NCBI GenBank assembly: GCA_023101725.1
Contig: JALJCO010013699.1
Span: 248,001 to 312,000, forward strand
From: Atherinomorus stipes
Taxonomy: Eukaryota; Chordata; Actinopteri; Atheriniformes; Atherinidae
Direction of reading: 5' to 3'
Length of the DNA stretch: 64,000 bases
Part shown: in pieces, positions 1-10,583 of the stretch
Position numbering within the stretch: position 1 is the first letter of the stretch
How the letters are laid out: every line of letters starts with the position of its first letter
Translations under genes and position numbers: made by a program
The notes under the pieces: generated by a model
Told to the model about the DNA's origin: nothing
The model's database searches: none
Seen by the model: the letters and a program-made list of their open reading frames with translations, nothing else

Positions 1-1020
1 TTGTCTGCACTCGCGCCCCCGCCTTCCTGACAACAAGTCTGTCTCTTTTAAGAGCTGTTTGCTCTTGAGTGAGAAGTCAAAATGTTGCTCTAGTGGAGCA
101 CACGCGCCACCTTGTAAAAAGCCTGCTGCCATGCTGCAGCTGAGATCACTTATCTCCTTTTTTTTTTGTATTTTATTCTTTTTCTTGATTCATCTACTGT
201 TGCTTCACTTTTCCTATTTCACAAAGGTTTATTTCCAAGAGGTAAAAAGTTTAGTTTTAGACATTATTAGAAATATAATAAGCTAAAAGTAGTATTTAAA
301 GGTTGAATATGGAACATTTTTATTAAAAGCTATATTTTTTAAAAAATAATACCTCCACAGGTCGTTTGGGGGTGTACAGAATGAAAGTACAACATTTCCC
401 AGAAAAATTATATTTAGCCTAAAAATAATTATAAAATAAATTTTGACGGGTTCGATAATGGCATTTTATTTACGTCTATAAGCCAATACACGCCGTCATT
501 GCAGGTTGCCAAATGCGATCTCTGTGTGGAAACAATATTTCGGTCATAGTCAGGCCTGTACAGGGAAAAACCGTGGAGACGACGAGTGAAGCAGCTGCTT
601 CAGAGCCCTGGAGATATTGTTATCTGTTTCTGAGGAGGAGTGACCTGAGAAGAGCAAAACCTGGAGTAAATTTAGGTGAAGACTTCACTAAATGGACCCA
701 CATAAACGTTTTCCACGGAGTCAAAACAGAGAAGGCGACTTTCCTCCGGGATCGGTAAGCTAGCTTGTTTGCTAACATGGCTAACGTTAGCTGTCGGTTA
801 TAAACTCCTCTGCGTTACTTGTTGGACATGCTGCTGCAGACTGTTACTCACTTGCGTATCGGCAGTGAGCCTGGCATCCCAGCGGCTGGAGTTGTTTTTC
901 TGCCGTTGCAACTACAACCTAGACACACGTGATGTCGCTGTTCTGTCCGTATTCCATATTCAACCTTTAAATTTTTTTTCATTTTTTTTTTCTTTGTTAC
1001 TCATTTATTTAGTCATTCAG
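1..1020. other. Intronic stretch with an exon-like segment
   Basis: The first 440 bases are AT-rich and hold nothing I recognise. Positions about 480-757 are richer in GC and CpG and end in a donor-like TCG|gtaagc at 758. A 12-bp palindrome, GCTAACGTTAGC, lies at 780-791. An open frame of 81 codons spans 513-758 but has no recognisable domain. It could be a non-coding first exon, an old repeat, or chance. Confidence 0.35.
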
Positions 1021-1023
1021 CTA

Positions 1024-1101
1024 GGGGTGCACCAATTTCAGTTTTCTGGCCGATCACTGATCTTTCAAAATCCTGACCCGCTGATACTGATTTTTGACAA
1101 T

Positions 1102-1105
<4 letters not shown>
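1024..1105 (+). mobile_element. hAT-like 5' end fragment
   Basis: The stretch begins TAGGGGTGCACCAATTTCAG and continues through GGCCGATCACTGATC, a pattern typical of the terminal region of hAT-type MITEs in fish. It breaks off at an AT microsatellite, and no matching right end was found beyond it. Confidence 0.5.

Positions 1106-1167
<62 letters not shown>
1106..1167. repeat. (AT)n microsatellite, about 62 bp
   Basis: Uninterrupted alternating AT. It separates the hAT-like fragment from the Tc1-like element. Confidence 0.97.
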
Positions 1168-1172
<5 letters not shown>

Positions 1173-1220
1173 AACCAATTACAGCTTCAATTTTGTTTTA
1201 TTTAAAAACAATAAACAATA

Positions 1221-2553
1221 CAGGGAGTGCAAAATTATTAGGCAAATGAGTATTTTGACCACATCATCCTCTTTATGCATGTTGTCTTACTCCAAGCTGT
1301 ATAGGCCAAAAGCCTACTACCAATTAAGCATATCAGGTGATGTGCATCTCTGTAAAGAGAAGGGGTGTGGTCTAATGACATCAACAACACCCTATATCAG
1401 GTGTATTAGGCAAACAGAATTATTAGGCAACTTCCTTTCCTTTGGCAAAATGGGTCAGAAGAGGGAGTTGATAGGCTCCGAAAAGTCAAAAATAGTGAGA
1501 TATCTTGCAGAGGGATGCAGCACTCTTAAAACTGCCAAGCTTCTGAAGCGTGATCATCCAACAATCAAACGTTTCATTCAAAATAGTCAACAGGGTCGCA
1601 AGAAACGTGTGGAAAAACCAAGGTGCAAAATAACTGCCCATGAACTGAGAAATGTCAAGCGTGCAGCTGCCAAGATGCCACTTGCCAGCAGTTTTGCCAT
1701 ATGTCAGAGCTGCAACATCACTGGAGTGCCTAAAAGCACAAGGTGTGCAATACTCAGAGACATGGCCAAGATAAGAAAGGCTGAAAAACGACCACCACTG
1801 AACAAGACACACAAGCTGAAACATCAAGACTGGACTGGAAAACACCTTCTTCAAGCAGTGGTACAGGAAGAAGTCCGCATCCTTCAAGAAAAACATGATT
1901 TTCATGCAGGACAATGCTCCATCACACGCATCCACATACTCCACAGCGTGGCTGGCAAGAAGGGCAAGAGGGTCTAAAAGAAGAAAAACTAATGACATGG
2001 CCTCCCTGTTCACCTGATCTGAACCCCATAGAGAACCTGTGGTCCCTCATCAAATGTGAGATTTACAAGGAGGTAAAACAGTCCACCTCTCTGAACAGTG
2101 TCTGGGAGGCTGTGGTTGCTGCTGCACGCAATGTTGATGGTGAACAGTTCAAAACACTGACAGGATCCATGGATGGCAGGATTTTGAGTGTCCTTGCAAA
2201 GAAAGATGGCTATATTGGTCACTGATTTCTTTTTGTTTTGTTTTTGAATGTCAGAAATGTATATTTGTGAATGTTGAGCTGTTATATTGGTTTCCCTGGT
2301 GAAAATAAATAATTAAAATGGATATATATTTGTTTATTGGTAAGTTGCCTAATAATTCTGTTTGCCTAATACACCTGATATAGGGTGTTGATGTCATTAG
2401 ACCACACCCCTTCTCATTACAGAGATGCACATCACCTGATATGCTTAATTGGTAGTAGGCTTTTGGCCTATATAGCTTGGAGTAAGACAACATGCACAAA
2501 AAGAGGATGATGTGGTCAAAATACTCATTTGCCTAATTATTCTGCACTCCCTG
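1221..2553 (+). mobile_element. Tc1-like transposon with 212-bp inverted repeats, internally deleted
   Basis: The element starts CAGGGAGTGCAAAATTATTA and ends with the reverse complement, ...TTCTGCACTCCCTG. It is flanked by TA at 1219-1220 and 2554-2555, as expected for Tc1/mariner insertion. The inverted repeats are long: about 1221-1433 and 2342-2553, near-identical apart from scattered substitutions and two small indels. Between them is a broken transposase (separate entry). At 1333 bp it is shorter than intact members of this family. The arms are so alike that a transcript through them could fold into a roughly 200-bp duplex. Confidence 0.93.
1450..2225 (+). pseudogene. Tc1-like transposase, deleted and frameshifted
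   Basis: Translation starts MGQKRELIGSEKSKIVRYLA and continues through two helix-turn-helix modules, with the GRKKRVEKPRCK linker between them, in frame 1. The reading then jumps. Around 1831-1838 the HQDW segment joins directly to a sequence that normally lies just upstream of the second catalytic Asp, so about 280 bp carrying the first catalytic Asp is missing. The second catalytic Asp (MQDNAPSH, 1904-1927) is in frame 2. The C-terminal part with CSPDLNPIENLW is in frame 3 and ends at TGA 2223-2225. At least two frame changes plus the deletion make it dead. The frame 1 reading also runs open upstream of the ATG through the inverted repeat; that extension is spurious. Confidence 0.92.
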
Positions 2554-2555
2554 TA

Positions 2556-4230
2556 CTAGTGAAAACTAGTTTTAACTACACTAAGGTAGTGTTCTCAAAT
2601 ACAGTATACATTAAAGTTTTCCAGCATTGCTCTCCAAACCACAAAATTATATCAGTTCCTTTGGTCTTTCATTTTTCACAATTTAAAAGGTGGAATCCAG
2701 AGTTTTCCCCTGAAAATAAACACTCAACTTTTGTGAGTGAAATCCGGCTCAATCCACACCTTTGGGCCTCTACTCTCGAGTGATGGTGAGTTGAGTTTGT
2801 TTGCAACTCCCCCTCCCTGATCGTATTTAGACTTTTCCCTTTGTTTTGGCGTGTTTGGGACGTTTCTGGTTGGAGATTCGTGTATTGTCTCTTTAGCCAA
2901 TGACGGACCTAAGGGCATACTATGCTGTGGAGATAAACTCATTGACTCGAGCACTTTTTAAAAAAAGTTTAAATGTCGACAGGAGCCAACACCAGAATCA
3001 CGTAAATTCTCGACATAAAATGGCAGATGTAGTGAAGAAAATAAAGCTTTCTGCAGTGACTACAGCTCTAGATTGTGCACACTTGAATTCCAGGGTTAAT
3101 ATTGGTTTGGCTTTCACACTTTCTACACTGATAATGTGGAGAAGTCTTTATTTTTTCAGAGTTGGTTCAGCTCGAACGGCAATCATCTGATAATGACGTC
3201 ATTTTGGCCACTCGGGATTACCAGACAAGGGAAAGCCCCCGCAGTGACAACGGGCCACTTTGCTTCTGCTAGCTTTAGCTTTATGCTAGCTATAGCTTCA
3301 AGCTTAGAAATCTATTTGTACTGTTATTTGAGATAAATAATTGCTACTTATATTATTTTCTTAGGTTAGCACTAGCTGGACTTGCTAATAAGCCACTAGG
3401 CTGCTACTTATCTTTCTCATTTTCCGACGACACGAGCACGAACTGCTTCTCCAGTTTCCATCATCTTCTCTAGTCCAGCTGTACGTTCCCAAACACAGTT
3501 TTCTCTCACCAAGAGAATAGTTGTTATAATGAAATAAAACCAGTGCCGGGTTTCAGCTCCTTCCTCCTCCTTCACTCGGCTCTCTGACGTTCTGGACTGT
3601 AAAGTGTGGAGCTCAGACACGGTGTGACCTGATGTTCACAATCCATCTTCATAGTTGATCATCCGAGAGAAATGCGTGAAAACTGATTGTAGGATTATAT
3701 TATTTAGCCGGTGAGGTCGGCTCTTCACTCCGCTGAAACTTGTAAGATGCTTCATCTCATCATACTACTGTTATATCAGCCTGCTCAGTGCTGGATGCTC
3801 TTACTTTCTTAACCGGAAGTTGTCTAGAAAGCGCCGTGCATTAACCCTGTTGAAAATGTTTACATTCTAACACGTTGATAAAAAGTAATACCCATAACAG
3901 GTTTGAATATAAATATTAGTTCAAACTTCGTTTATTTTTTTTAATGTTCGAATTATATTAATAACAAAGTTCGGAGTCAAAGCCCTAACTTATAGTCTAT
4001 CAGGTAATACTTGGTTTAACTCCATTACAAAGCAGATCGTTTTACACTTTATATTCTGCATTTTCCACAGCAGAGCAAAGCTAAAACACCAAAAACAGCA
4101 TCGACCTAAACCAAGAGCAGCTCAGATTGTGCCACTTACTTTTGATGCTGCTTCATATGACAACAAATTTGTAAAACAATAGGGTGTGTTTCTGCAGGAG
4201 CTTTGAGAGCCGAGTCTGGATCAGAACTAT
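2556..4230. other. Intronic stretch, possible old hAT-like right end
   Basis: Mostly unrecognised sequence. The part at about 3900-3989 is AT-rich with repeated GTTCGAA/GTTCGGA motifs and ends GGAGTCAAAGCCCTA, which resembles the right end of another hAT-type MITE. No matching left end was found. Open frames here (for example 3417-3620) match nothing I know. Confidence 0.35.
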
Positions 4231-4619
4231 TTAACCCTCTAGGCGCCAAAGTCGCAATATTGCGACAGGCGACTTTACTGACTATAACAGACCTTATCTT
4301 TAAATCTACAGCCTTGTACTGTTACTGCTTGGTTTTACTACATCGCCAAGACATACAGCCTTAGTTCTGACGCCATTTTTTTGTGTGTTTATATGGAAAA
4401 AATCAGAGAAATAAAGGTTTGAAACCCGACTCCCGCTCTATGCGCGCGAAGCTGCAGGAGCGCGGGAGAGAGAAAGAAAAGGCGGAAGCAGCATCGTGTT
4501 GGAAACAGTGAGAGACAGATCACGACTTTTAAAATAAAAAACTAAACACCCAGAGGCCTTTACAGTGCAGACGAGGTGCTGCACTGATCTCTGCTGATCA
4601 GGATTAGAAGGGGACGATC

Positions 4620-5037
4620 ATGCCTCGCCAGAGACGAGTGACTGACGTCGCAGCGCGCGCTGCCGCACTCGCGCCGCAAAAACTGTCAGAAACACCCCGA
4701 TGACGGTGAAAGTTTTCTCTGCCGCGGTGATGGGAGAAAGAAAGAGGGATGTGTGGGCGGAAGAGGGGATAATCAAAATAGGGGAGTTATTGATGACGGC
4801 TGGGAATGTTTGAGAGGTGAGGAAGTGATCCATGAATGGATCAAAGACACTGACGAGCCTGTGTGGGATATCGCGGACACGAGAATCTCACAGATGCTCG
4901 TGCATGTGATTTTCTGTCTCCGTTTTCGGATGAGGATTTCTGGAACCTCATCACAAATGAAAGATATGCTCACCAGTACCTACACACACACTAACTCCAG
5001 CCAAACCCCAGATTTCATGGCTGGTATGATGGTGTGA
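4620..5037 (+). pseudogene. piggyBac-like transposase N-terminal remnant
   Basis: An ATG at 4620 opens a short basic frame beginning MPRQRRVTD that stops at 4701. An overlapping frame at 4753-5037 continues with an acidic stretch ending near WIKDTDEPVWDIAD. A third frame at 4917-4994 reads SPFSDEDFWNLITNERYAHQ, which matches the start of the DDE_Tnp_1_7 (piggyBac) transposase domain, where an F-x-x-x-x-W-x-x-I-x-x-E-T-N-x-Y-A pattern is typical. It stops within 26 codons. The rest of the catalytic domain, with all its acidic residues, is absent. Confidence 0.7.
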
Positions 5038-5116
5038 GGAGTCAGCTAGGTTATGACAAATTATAAATCTATAATAACAAAAAGGGGGAGAAAAAAGCAT
5101 AAAAACATAATTTTAC

Positions 5117-5490
5117 TTGTTGATATATAAATTATATTAGAAAATGTACTCCTGTCAGATTTCTGTTCATTTATTCTGAGGATGAGAGGATGAAAAGGGA
5201 TCAGTGAAAAAATGAAAAAAAAAATCTACTGTGTAAATATGTTCAGAATTCTGTTTTACTGAGTTTTACCTGCTGATATACAAATTATATTGGCAAGTTT
5301 ACTCCAATCAAACTCATGTTTCTTTATTTAGAGCATGATAAGACAGTATAATTTTTTTTCCTTTGTATAAATATGTTCAAAAATCTGTTTTTTTACTGAA
5401 AGTTACACAATCCAATATGGCCGCTACCTGATGACATCACAATATGCAAATTAGATGTGTAAATTTACTCCCATTATAAACTTTAGGTCA
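5117..5490. repeat. Degenerate subterminal direct repeats in the piggyBac-like element
   Basis: A unit beginning TTGATATATAAATTATATTA near 5117 recurs near 5272 as CTGATATACAAATTATATTG. Each is followed by a TTTACTCC-like motif, a TTCTTTATTT-like motif and then an AAATATGTTCA motif. A more decayed third unit starts near 5442 (TATGCAAATTAGATG). Spacing is about 155-170 bp. Confidence 0.65.
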
Positions 5491-5615
5491 TGATGAATAT
5501 TTTTCTCATTTACATTATGGATCTATCTCTCACCACCTCCAAGCTACAGCATTTTGAAATCTTAAAGTCCAAATGGAATATTTTCCTAAATAAACTCTGG
5601 CGCCTAGAGGGTTAA

Positions 5616-7644
5616 TAAAGGATAAAATATCTTATTTGTTTTCATGTTCAGATGATTCTGCATCAAATAGCAAGCATGTGGTCCAGAAGTAATGAAACTG
5701 AAAAAAATAAAACCTTGAATTTGGACCGTGCACTGTGAAAGTAAAATATGACTTTCTGAAGAAGTGAATATTTATTAGGTTTTCATTATGTCTCACAGTA
5801 AAATCTCTACAATAGAAGAGATCCTGCAATGTGCAGGTTATGTAACGTGGTTGGTATAGCATTTTTAATAAAGGTGCCGCCCTCCACATTTAGAAAGTAA
5901 AGTATTATCTTCTACATGTTGCTCCTGAAAGAGGATGAATATAAAAATTAGAAAGGTTGCTAAATTACCAGTGGCAATCTGGTGTGTTAAGGTAATAGAT
6001 TACTTGAAGCAAACCCATTTTCTGTAGTTGTTGAAGCATCTGCTTGAAGTTTATACATTATTGTTGTGTTTTTTTTTTTTTTTTTTTTTAAGCTTGTACA
6101 TCAGCAGGTGTTTATTATTCTAACATGTTTAAGCTGCAGCCAACACAGAAAAAGGAAGAATTTCCGCCTCCAGGCTCAGACATGGGAGGTTATCCCAGAT
6201 TGATTGTGCTGTAGGCAGCTTCAGCCGTAGGAGATGACCATGTTCAGTTTATTCCCAGGTGCGCTCACACTCCCTACTCCATGTGAAATGAAATCATAGC
6301 AGTTCCCAACTCTACCCCGGCTCTCATACGACCAAACATACATTAGAATGTCAGACACATCTTCTTCCTGATCCATATCTGCAGACCACTCCAGCAAATG
6401 TTACCTTTTCATATCTAGGCTGGGAAAATAAGCTTTTTTTTTTCATGCCCCCTACAGCACGAGCGGATCTGCAGACACGATAACCTTCTCTGCTGAACTG
6501 CAAATGTCACTTTGGCTAGCCAACCAATCGGGTTCCTTTTCATTGGCTGGTGCGACTCTCTTATGGGGTTCACACCCGCGACACTGAGACTGAGCAGATG
6601 TGCCCACATGAATGAGAATGAGTCAGCGTGGCACTCAGGTGTGGCCTGCAGGAACATCACAGAATACCAGGAAAGCATAGAAAACAGCTAACAGCGGCTT
6701 AGTTTGTGCTGCTGTGTGGTTTAAATAAGACCTTTTGTCTTTACGGTGTAATACCGTACCTAAAAACCTACTCTTTGACATCGTTTTCTGCCTTGATGGC
6801 ATGCTAACATTAACCCATCTTGAAATGTGGCTGGGAGTGCTGCTGGCTGTTCCCCCCGTCTTACGCAACAGCCATTACAAAGATGAAGTATGCTGTCAAA
6901 GCTTTCAGCAGAATCAAGGCAATCAAGCGTTTTGTTCCATATAGACTCCCTCCCTCAAATCTCTCTTGTGGGTTTTTCTGCTTCCATGGCCATCAGCTCA
7001 TTGCGCTCACACATGGAGAAATGAACGGGCGGATCTGAGCGGCGTCTGATTTTGCATGCTAACTAATGTGTTCTTCATACACACAAGAAAGGGAGATAAA
7101 CATACACACAAGAAAGGGAGATAAAGATGATTTTTTTTTTTTCATTAGTGCAGTAGCCCAGCCAGCAGCTTTATCTGTGTGATTGCATATTCCAGGGACT
7201 GAGGCCTTCTATATTTGTTGCAGAACAGTGTTAGTTTTCTAACCAAGCTCCTCTGTAACCTCCATCTACTGTTAGCTGTCAGTCTCAACCTCACATATGC
7301 TTTATTTGTGTTGTCCCACTCCAGTGATTTAATTTCATCTGTTAAATTGAGCGCAGCATCTTATCAGTCAGGCTCTAGTTTATAGATTTTCTTTACCAGG
7401 TTCAAATCACATAGGTACAAATTTGTCCCACTGGATGATGAATACAAGCTTTATATTTTTGATATTGTATATTTACTACAGTTTGCAGCCTCATGCTTTT
7501 GTTATTTTAGACTACAAGACTCCTTTTTCTCCAAAACAGTCCGAGGGATGGTTTACAGCCAGTTCTTAGCTTGTTTCAGCTAACAAATGGATCCATGTAT
7601 CTACATCACTTTTTTGAGCCTTCCTCCAGCATATTCTGAATTTC
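5616..7644. other. Intronic stretch without recognised genes
   Basis: It contains a poly-T run at about 6067-6089 and a two-copy tandem repeat of ACACAAGAAAGGGAGATAAA at about 7079-7125. No exon or transposon ends were recognised. Short open frames such as 6415-6678 and 6735-6944 have no recognisable domain. Confidence 0.5.
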
Positions 7645-7759
7645 AAGTTCAAGTTCAAATGTTCAAAGTGATTTATTGTCATTCGACTTCATATTAAACA
7701 TGACAGAACAAAATTTGTAGCCAGGTCCCAGATAAAAAATAAATATGAAGATAAATAAT

Positions 7760-7870
7760 TATATACACACACACACATACATACATACACATGGCCTATA
7801 TACCTACACATATGCTGTATACATACGCATACACATATACACAAATACACATACATACGCACACACCCAT
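7760..7870. repeat. (CA)/(TACA)-rich microsatellite
   Basis: Imperfect ACAC, CATA and TACA repeats, interrupted by short unique pieces. Confidence 0.9.
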
Positions 7871-7917
7871 ACATTACCTAAAAGCAGGCACAATCTAAAA
7901 AACAGGCACAATATTAA

Positions 7918-8393
7918 AGGGACTTGAGGCAAGATTAAGAAACGAAACTCGCGACTGCCGCGACTGGCGCTTCAGGTAACTGCAGCCACGAGCAAAGCCG
8001 TCACGGGAGCGTGCACAAACTGAAGCTATAATGTTGTTTACTAAGCTTTTTCTTCGTAGTTACTCTTTTTAGTGTCTTTCAGTTGATCTGGATCGTTTTC
8101 TGACGGCAGAAGATTCCATAACTATCGCTTACAATGTTTGAATTTAACGCGACCGTCTTTTTCCTGCATCAAAACTGCGGATGTAGGTCATTTGACGTCA
8201 CGTCCGCAGGGCAGCGCGGGAAATTCGAACACCGAATTGCAGCGCATTTTGCAGCACACAGCCTGTTCAAAGCAATGGAGAGAAACGTGGGTGGAAACGT
8301 TATTTTTGGTATTTAGCGCTTCATCACCCATTAGTATAAAGAAAAAGGGACACTTATGTTTGTTTGTTTTTTTAATTCCTGCCTCAAGTCTCT
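7918..8393. mobile_element. TTAA-flanked MITE, 476 bp
   Basis: The ends are AGGGACTTGAGGCAAGATTA on the left and, as reverse complement on the right, AGAGACTTGAGGCAGGAATT. Both are bordered by TTAA (7914-7917 and 8394-8397). The interior has no transposase. It is richer in CpG than its flanks (for example CGCGACTGCCGCGACTGGCG near 7951). The TTAA duplication suggests mobilisation by a piggyBac-type enzyme, but a PIF/Harbinger element with a 3-bp target is an alternative. Confidence 0.7.
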
Positions 8394-8530
8394 TTAAAAC
8401 AAAGCATATCTGTCAACAGATAGGTTACAAAAAAGTCAGTGCATATAATCAGTGCAGAGAGGCAGCAGATGGCATAACGTGCAAATAGGTAGGTAAAAAA
8501 AGAAAAGAAAAAAAAGAATCAGAGCCCTCT

Positions 8531-9254
8531 GATGAAGACACTGTTAGTGTCGAAATGTTAGTTGCCTTTTTGGATGCCTGTCAGCGTTGTGTTTTTACCT
8601 GTGTGGGCGGAGGTGTGTCTGCTGCTCTCCTCACCTTCTGTCTGCAGACCAGGCTGCTGCCTCCTACGGTGATTAAAAACGCTGCTCGTGTTTCCATCAG
8701 ATGTACGAACCCCATCCTTAAAAACGTTGAAAATCCAAACTAGTTCCACATGACCGAAGTTGAACGTTTTTTCGGGAGTAATTCCTCACTTTCGGACTCT
8801 AGTTAGCAGCCATGCTCGCTCTTGTTCATGTGTTTGGGAAAGAGGGGGCGGAGCTAAACAAAGCAACTCCATGCTGACACACTTTAGCTCGCTCTGATTG
8901 GTTCACCGGTGTCTGTCATGTCAACATAAGGTGGACAAGCACGTGGTGTGATTTGGCAGAGAGGGAGAGAAAAAAACGTGGAGTAAACGGACACAGCTGC
9001 ATTCAGACGGTTCTACGATCTTTGTGTTTTGTCAGATCGTCAGCACGTTCAAAACCTTCACGATCTTATATCGTCATATCGCACAACCCTACAGTGAACT
9101 GTGGAGCGTTCACAGATGTGACTGGCAGTTATAAAACATTAAACAGCAGGAAAACAGGAGGAAAACTGAGCTCATATTTATCTACACGGATCAGACAGAA
9201 CTGTATGACCACTTGCGGGTAAAAACTGCATGATATTTTTTTCTTAGCAGCTCC
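8531..9254. other. Intronic stretch, possible hAT-like right end at 9091
   Basis: The segment ending about 9091 reads ATATCGTCATATCGCACAAC followed by CCTA, a common right-end pattern of hAT-type MITEs (TAGGGTTGTGCGATAT in reverse). No matching left end was found, so it may be truncated. Nothing else was recognised. Confidence 0.4.
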
Positions 9255-9600
9255 TGGGTGTGGCATGGGTCAGTGGGTGGGATTATCCCAGTCTGCAGTG
9301 GTCAGGATTTACCAAAAGTGGTCCAATGATTGAAATCTGGAAACAGTCCAGGAGAAAAGCTGCTGGAGCGCAAACTGCTAATAAAGCTGCTGGTTCTGGT
9401 AGAAATATAGTCGAACAGACAGTGGATCACAGTTTGTTGTGTTATGGGCTGTAGATTTGGGATGCTGATGCTGCCCTGAGTCATCTTCTGAATAAAGTCA
9501 CATCAGAATAGGAAGTTCTGGTGTGATGATTCATGTTTCCTTTTATATTGTGTGGATGGTCAGGCTGTGCACACTGTTTACCTGGTGATGCCTCCTGCAG
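9255..9600 (+). pseudogene. Old Tc1-like transposase relic
   Basis: Fragments in changing frames align with a well-known fish Tc1-type transposase. First comes a GGIIPVCSGQ-like piece and a TKSG-like piece around 'gtcaggatttaccaaaag', then a SGRNIVEQTVDHSLLCYGL piece near the paired-like domain end, then WCDDSCFLLYCVDGQAV at about 9516-9570. The last corresponds to the W-S-D-E-S-R-F block that holds the first catalytic Asp; here the Asp is present but the flanks are altered. Several stops and shifts are present. No terminal repeats were identified. Confidence 0.65.
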
Positions 9601-9905
9601 TTCAGATTTCTATTCTCCCTGAAATTAAGCAAACTAAACACCTCACTGTTCAGTTTGGTTTCCACAAGCCCGTGCTGACTCCCCAATGTAAGCAATTCGT
9701 CACTCTGGCTCTGCACAAACTTGATTCCAGGATAGTCGCAGTCTTTTTTGTTTGTTTTTTTTTTGGTGCTGAAGTCAAATCTTGGCTGAGTGAAATGCAA
9801 AAGAATTTTGGCTTAGTGAAGTGAGAGCCTCCCAATAAAACCTTCAAGCCATCCTTTTTTCATCCTCTTTCTAAAAGATTACAAACTATTTTTATATATC
9901 ATAAG

Positions 9906-10583
9906 TAGGGATGCACAATATAATCGGCCTCCTATTGGCATCTGCCTATATCGGCCTCAAAACTGAGTATCGGACATCGGCCACCCCGCTGATATTTAAC
10001 TGATATTTAACCGATATTTAACCGATCAGGCCTGTTGTTTCTAAAGTAAAAGAAAAAACAAAAACATCTTCTTCTTCTTCAAAAACTTCTTTTTTACAGA
10101 CTTTAAAACTTCTAAAGACTAGGGGTGGGAAAAAATATTGATGCACTGAAATATCGCAATATTTTCATTTGCTGATATCATGTTGACATTTAAAAATGTG
10201 GTATCGATCTATTTTACTAACAAAATCTCACAATATTTTGTCGTTCTGTTACGAAAACTCGTGAGAATTCACAAAATATCGTGAGATTTTGTAACACAAC
10301 AGTGAAATCTCGCGAGATTTTGTAAGTAAAATAGATTGATGCCATGTTTTTGAATATCGATTTGATATTGGCATACAAAAATATCGTGATATTTCAGCGT
10401 TTTGATATTTTTTCCCCACCCCTATTTTTCAAAGTGTCGGAAACGGATAACAAAACTGTTATTTGCAATGACTGCTTCTTTTTTCAGATTTAATATCGGT
10501 ATCGATATCAGTTATTGGCCACATGAGTTTTGAAATATTGGCATACCAGATATCGGCCCAAATCCCAACATCGTACATCCCTT
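9906..10583. mobile_element. hAT-like MITE with nested palindrome, copy 1 (678 bp)
   Basis: The ends are TAGGGATGCACAATATAATC and ...ATCGTACATCCCTT. A perfect 8-bp direct repeat, ATCATAAG, flanks it (9898-9905 and 10584-10591), the hallmark of hAT insertion. Within it, 10120-10424 is a second inverted-repeat unit (TAGGGGTGGGAAAAAATAT at both ends). The interior is rich in ATATCG and TATCGAT motifs. There is no coding capacity. Copies 2 and 3 are at 51037 and 60718. Confidence 0.9.
10120..10424. repeat. Inner inverted-repeat unit of copy 1
   Basis: The left arm TAGGGGTGGGAAAAAATATT pairs with the right arm ...TTTTTTCCCCACCCCTA. The centre contains the perfect 16-bp palindrome AAATCTCGCGAGATTT at 10305-10320. 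The same unit sits at the same place in the other two copies, so it was present in their common ancestor. Confidence 0.8.

Larger units (their letters stand above)
4235..5611 (+). mobile_element. piggyBac-like element, internally deleted
   Basis: The ends are inverted repeats: CCCTCTAGGCGCCAAAG on the left and, as reverse complement on the right, CCCTCTAGGCGCCAGAG. Both ends abut TTAA (4231-4234 and 5612-5615), the piggyBac target site. A GC-rich left third carries a broken N-terminal transposase fragment. The right 570 bp is AT-rich and holds degenerate direct repeats. At 1.4 kb it is well short of an autonomous piggyBac (usually above 2 kb). Confidence 0.88.
7645..8530 (-). mobile_element. 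LINE 3'-tail fragment, split by a MITE
   Basis: The left part has the TTCAAAGTGATTTATTGTCA motif, then a ggaccAAATTTGTagCCAGGTCCC-like region and ACAC/TACA-rich sequence. The right part (8398-8530) has AGTGCA/GTGCAAATAG-type repeats. Together they resemble the 3' untranslated end of Rex1/L2-type LINEs of fish, in minus orientation. The insertion at 7918-8393 divides the two halves. No reverse transcriptase part is present. Confidence 0.5.

Noticed and set aside
769..1977. A single 402-codon frame covering the hAT fragment, AT repeat and Tc1 transposase start
   Set aside because: It joins unrelated pieces and contains an (IY)n stretch from the microsatellite. Only the part from 1450 is transposase-derived.
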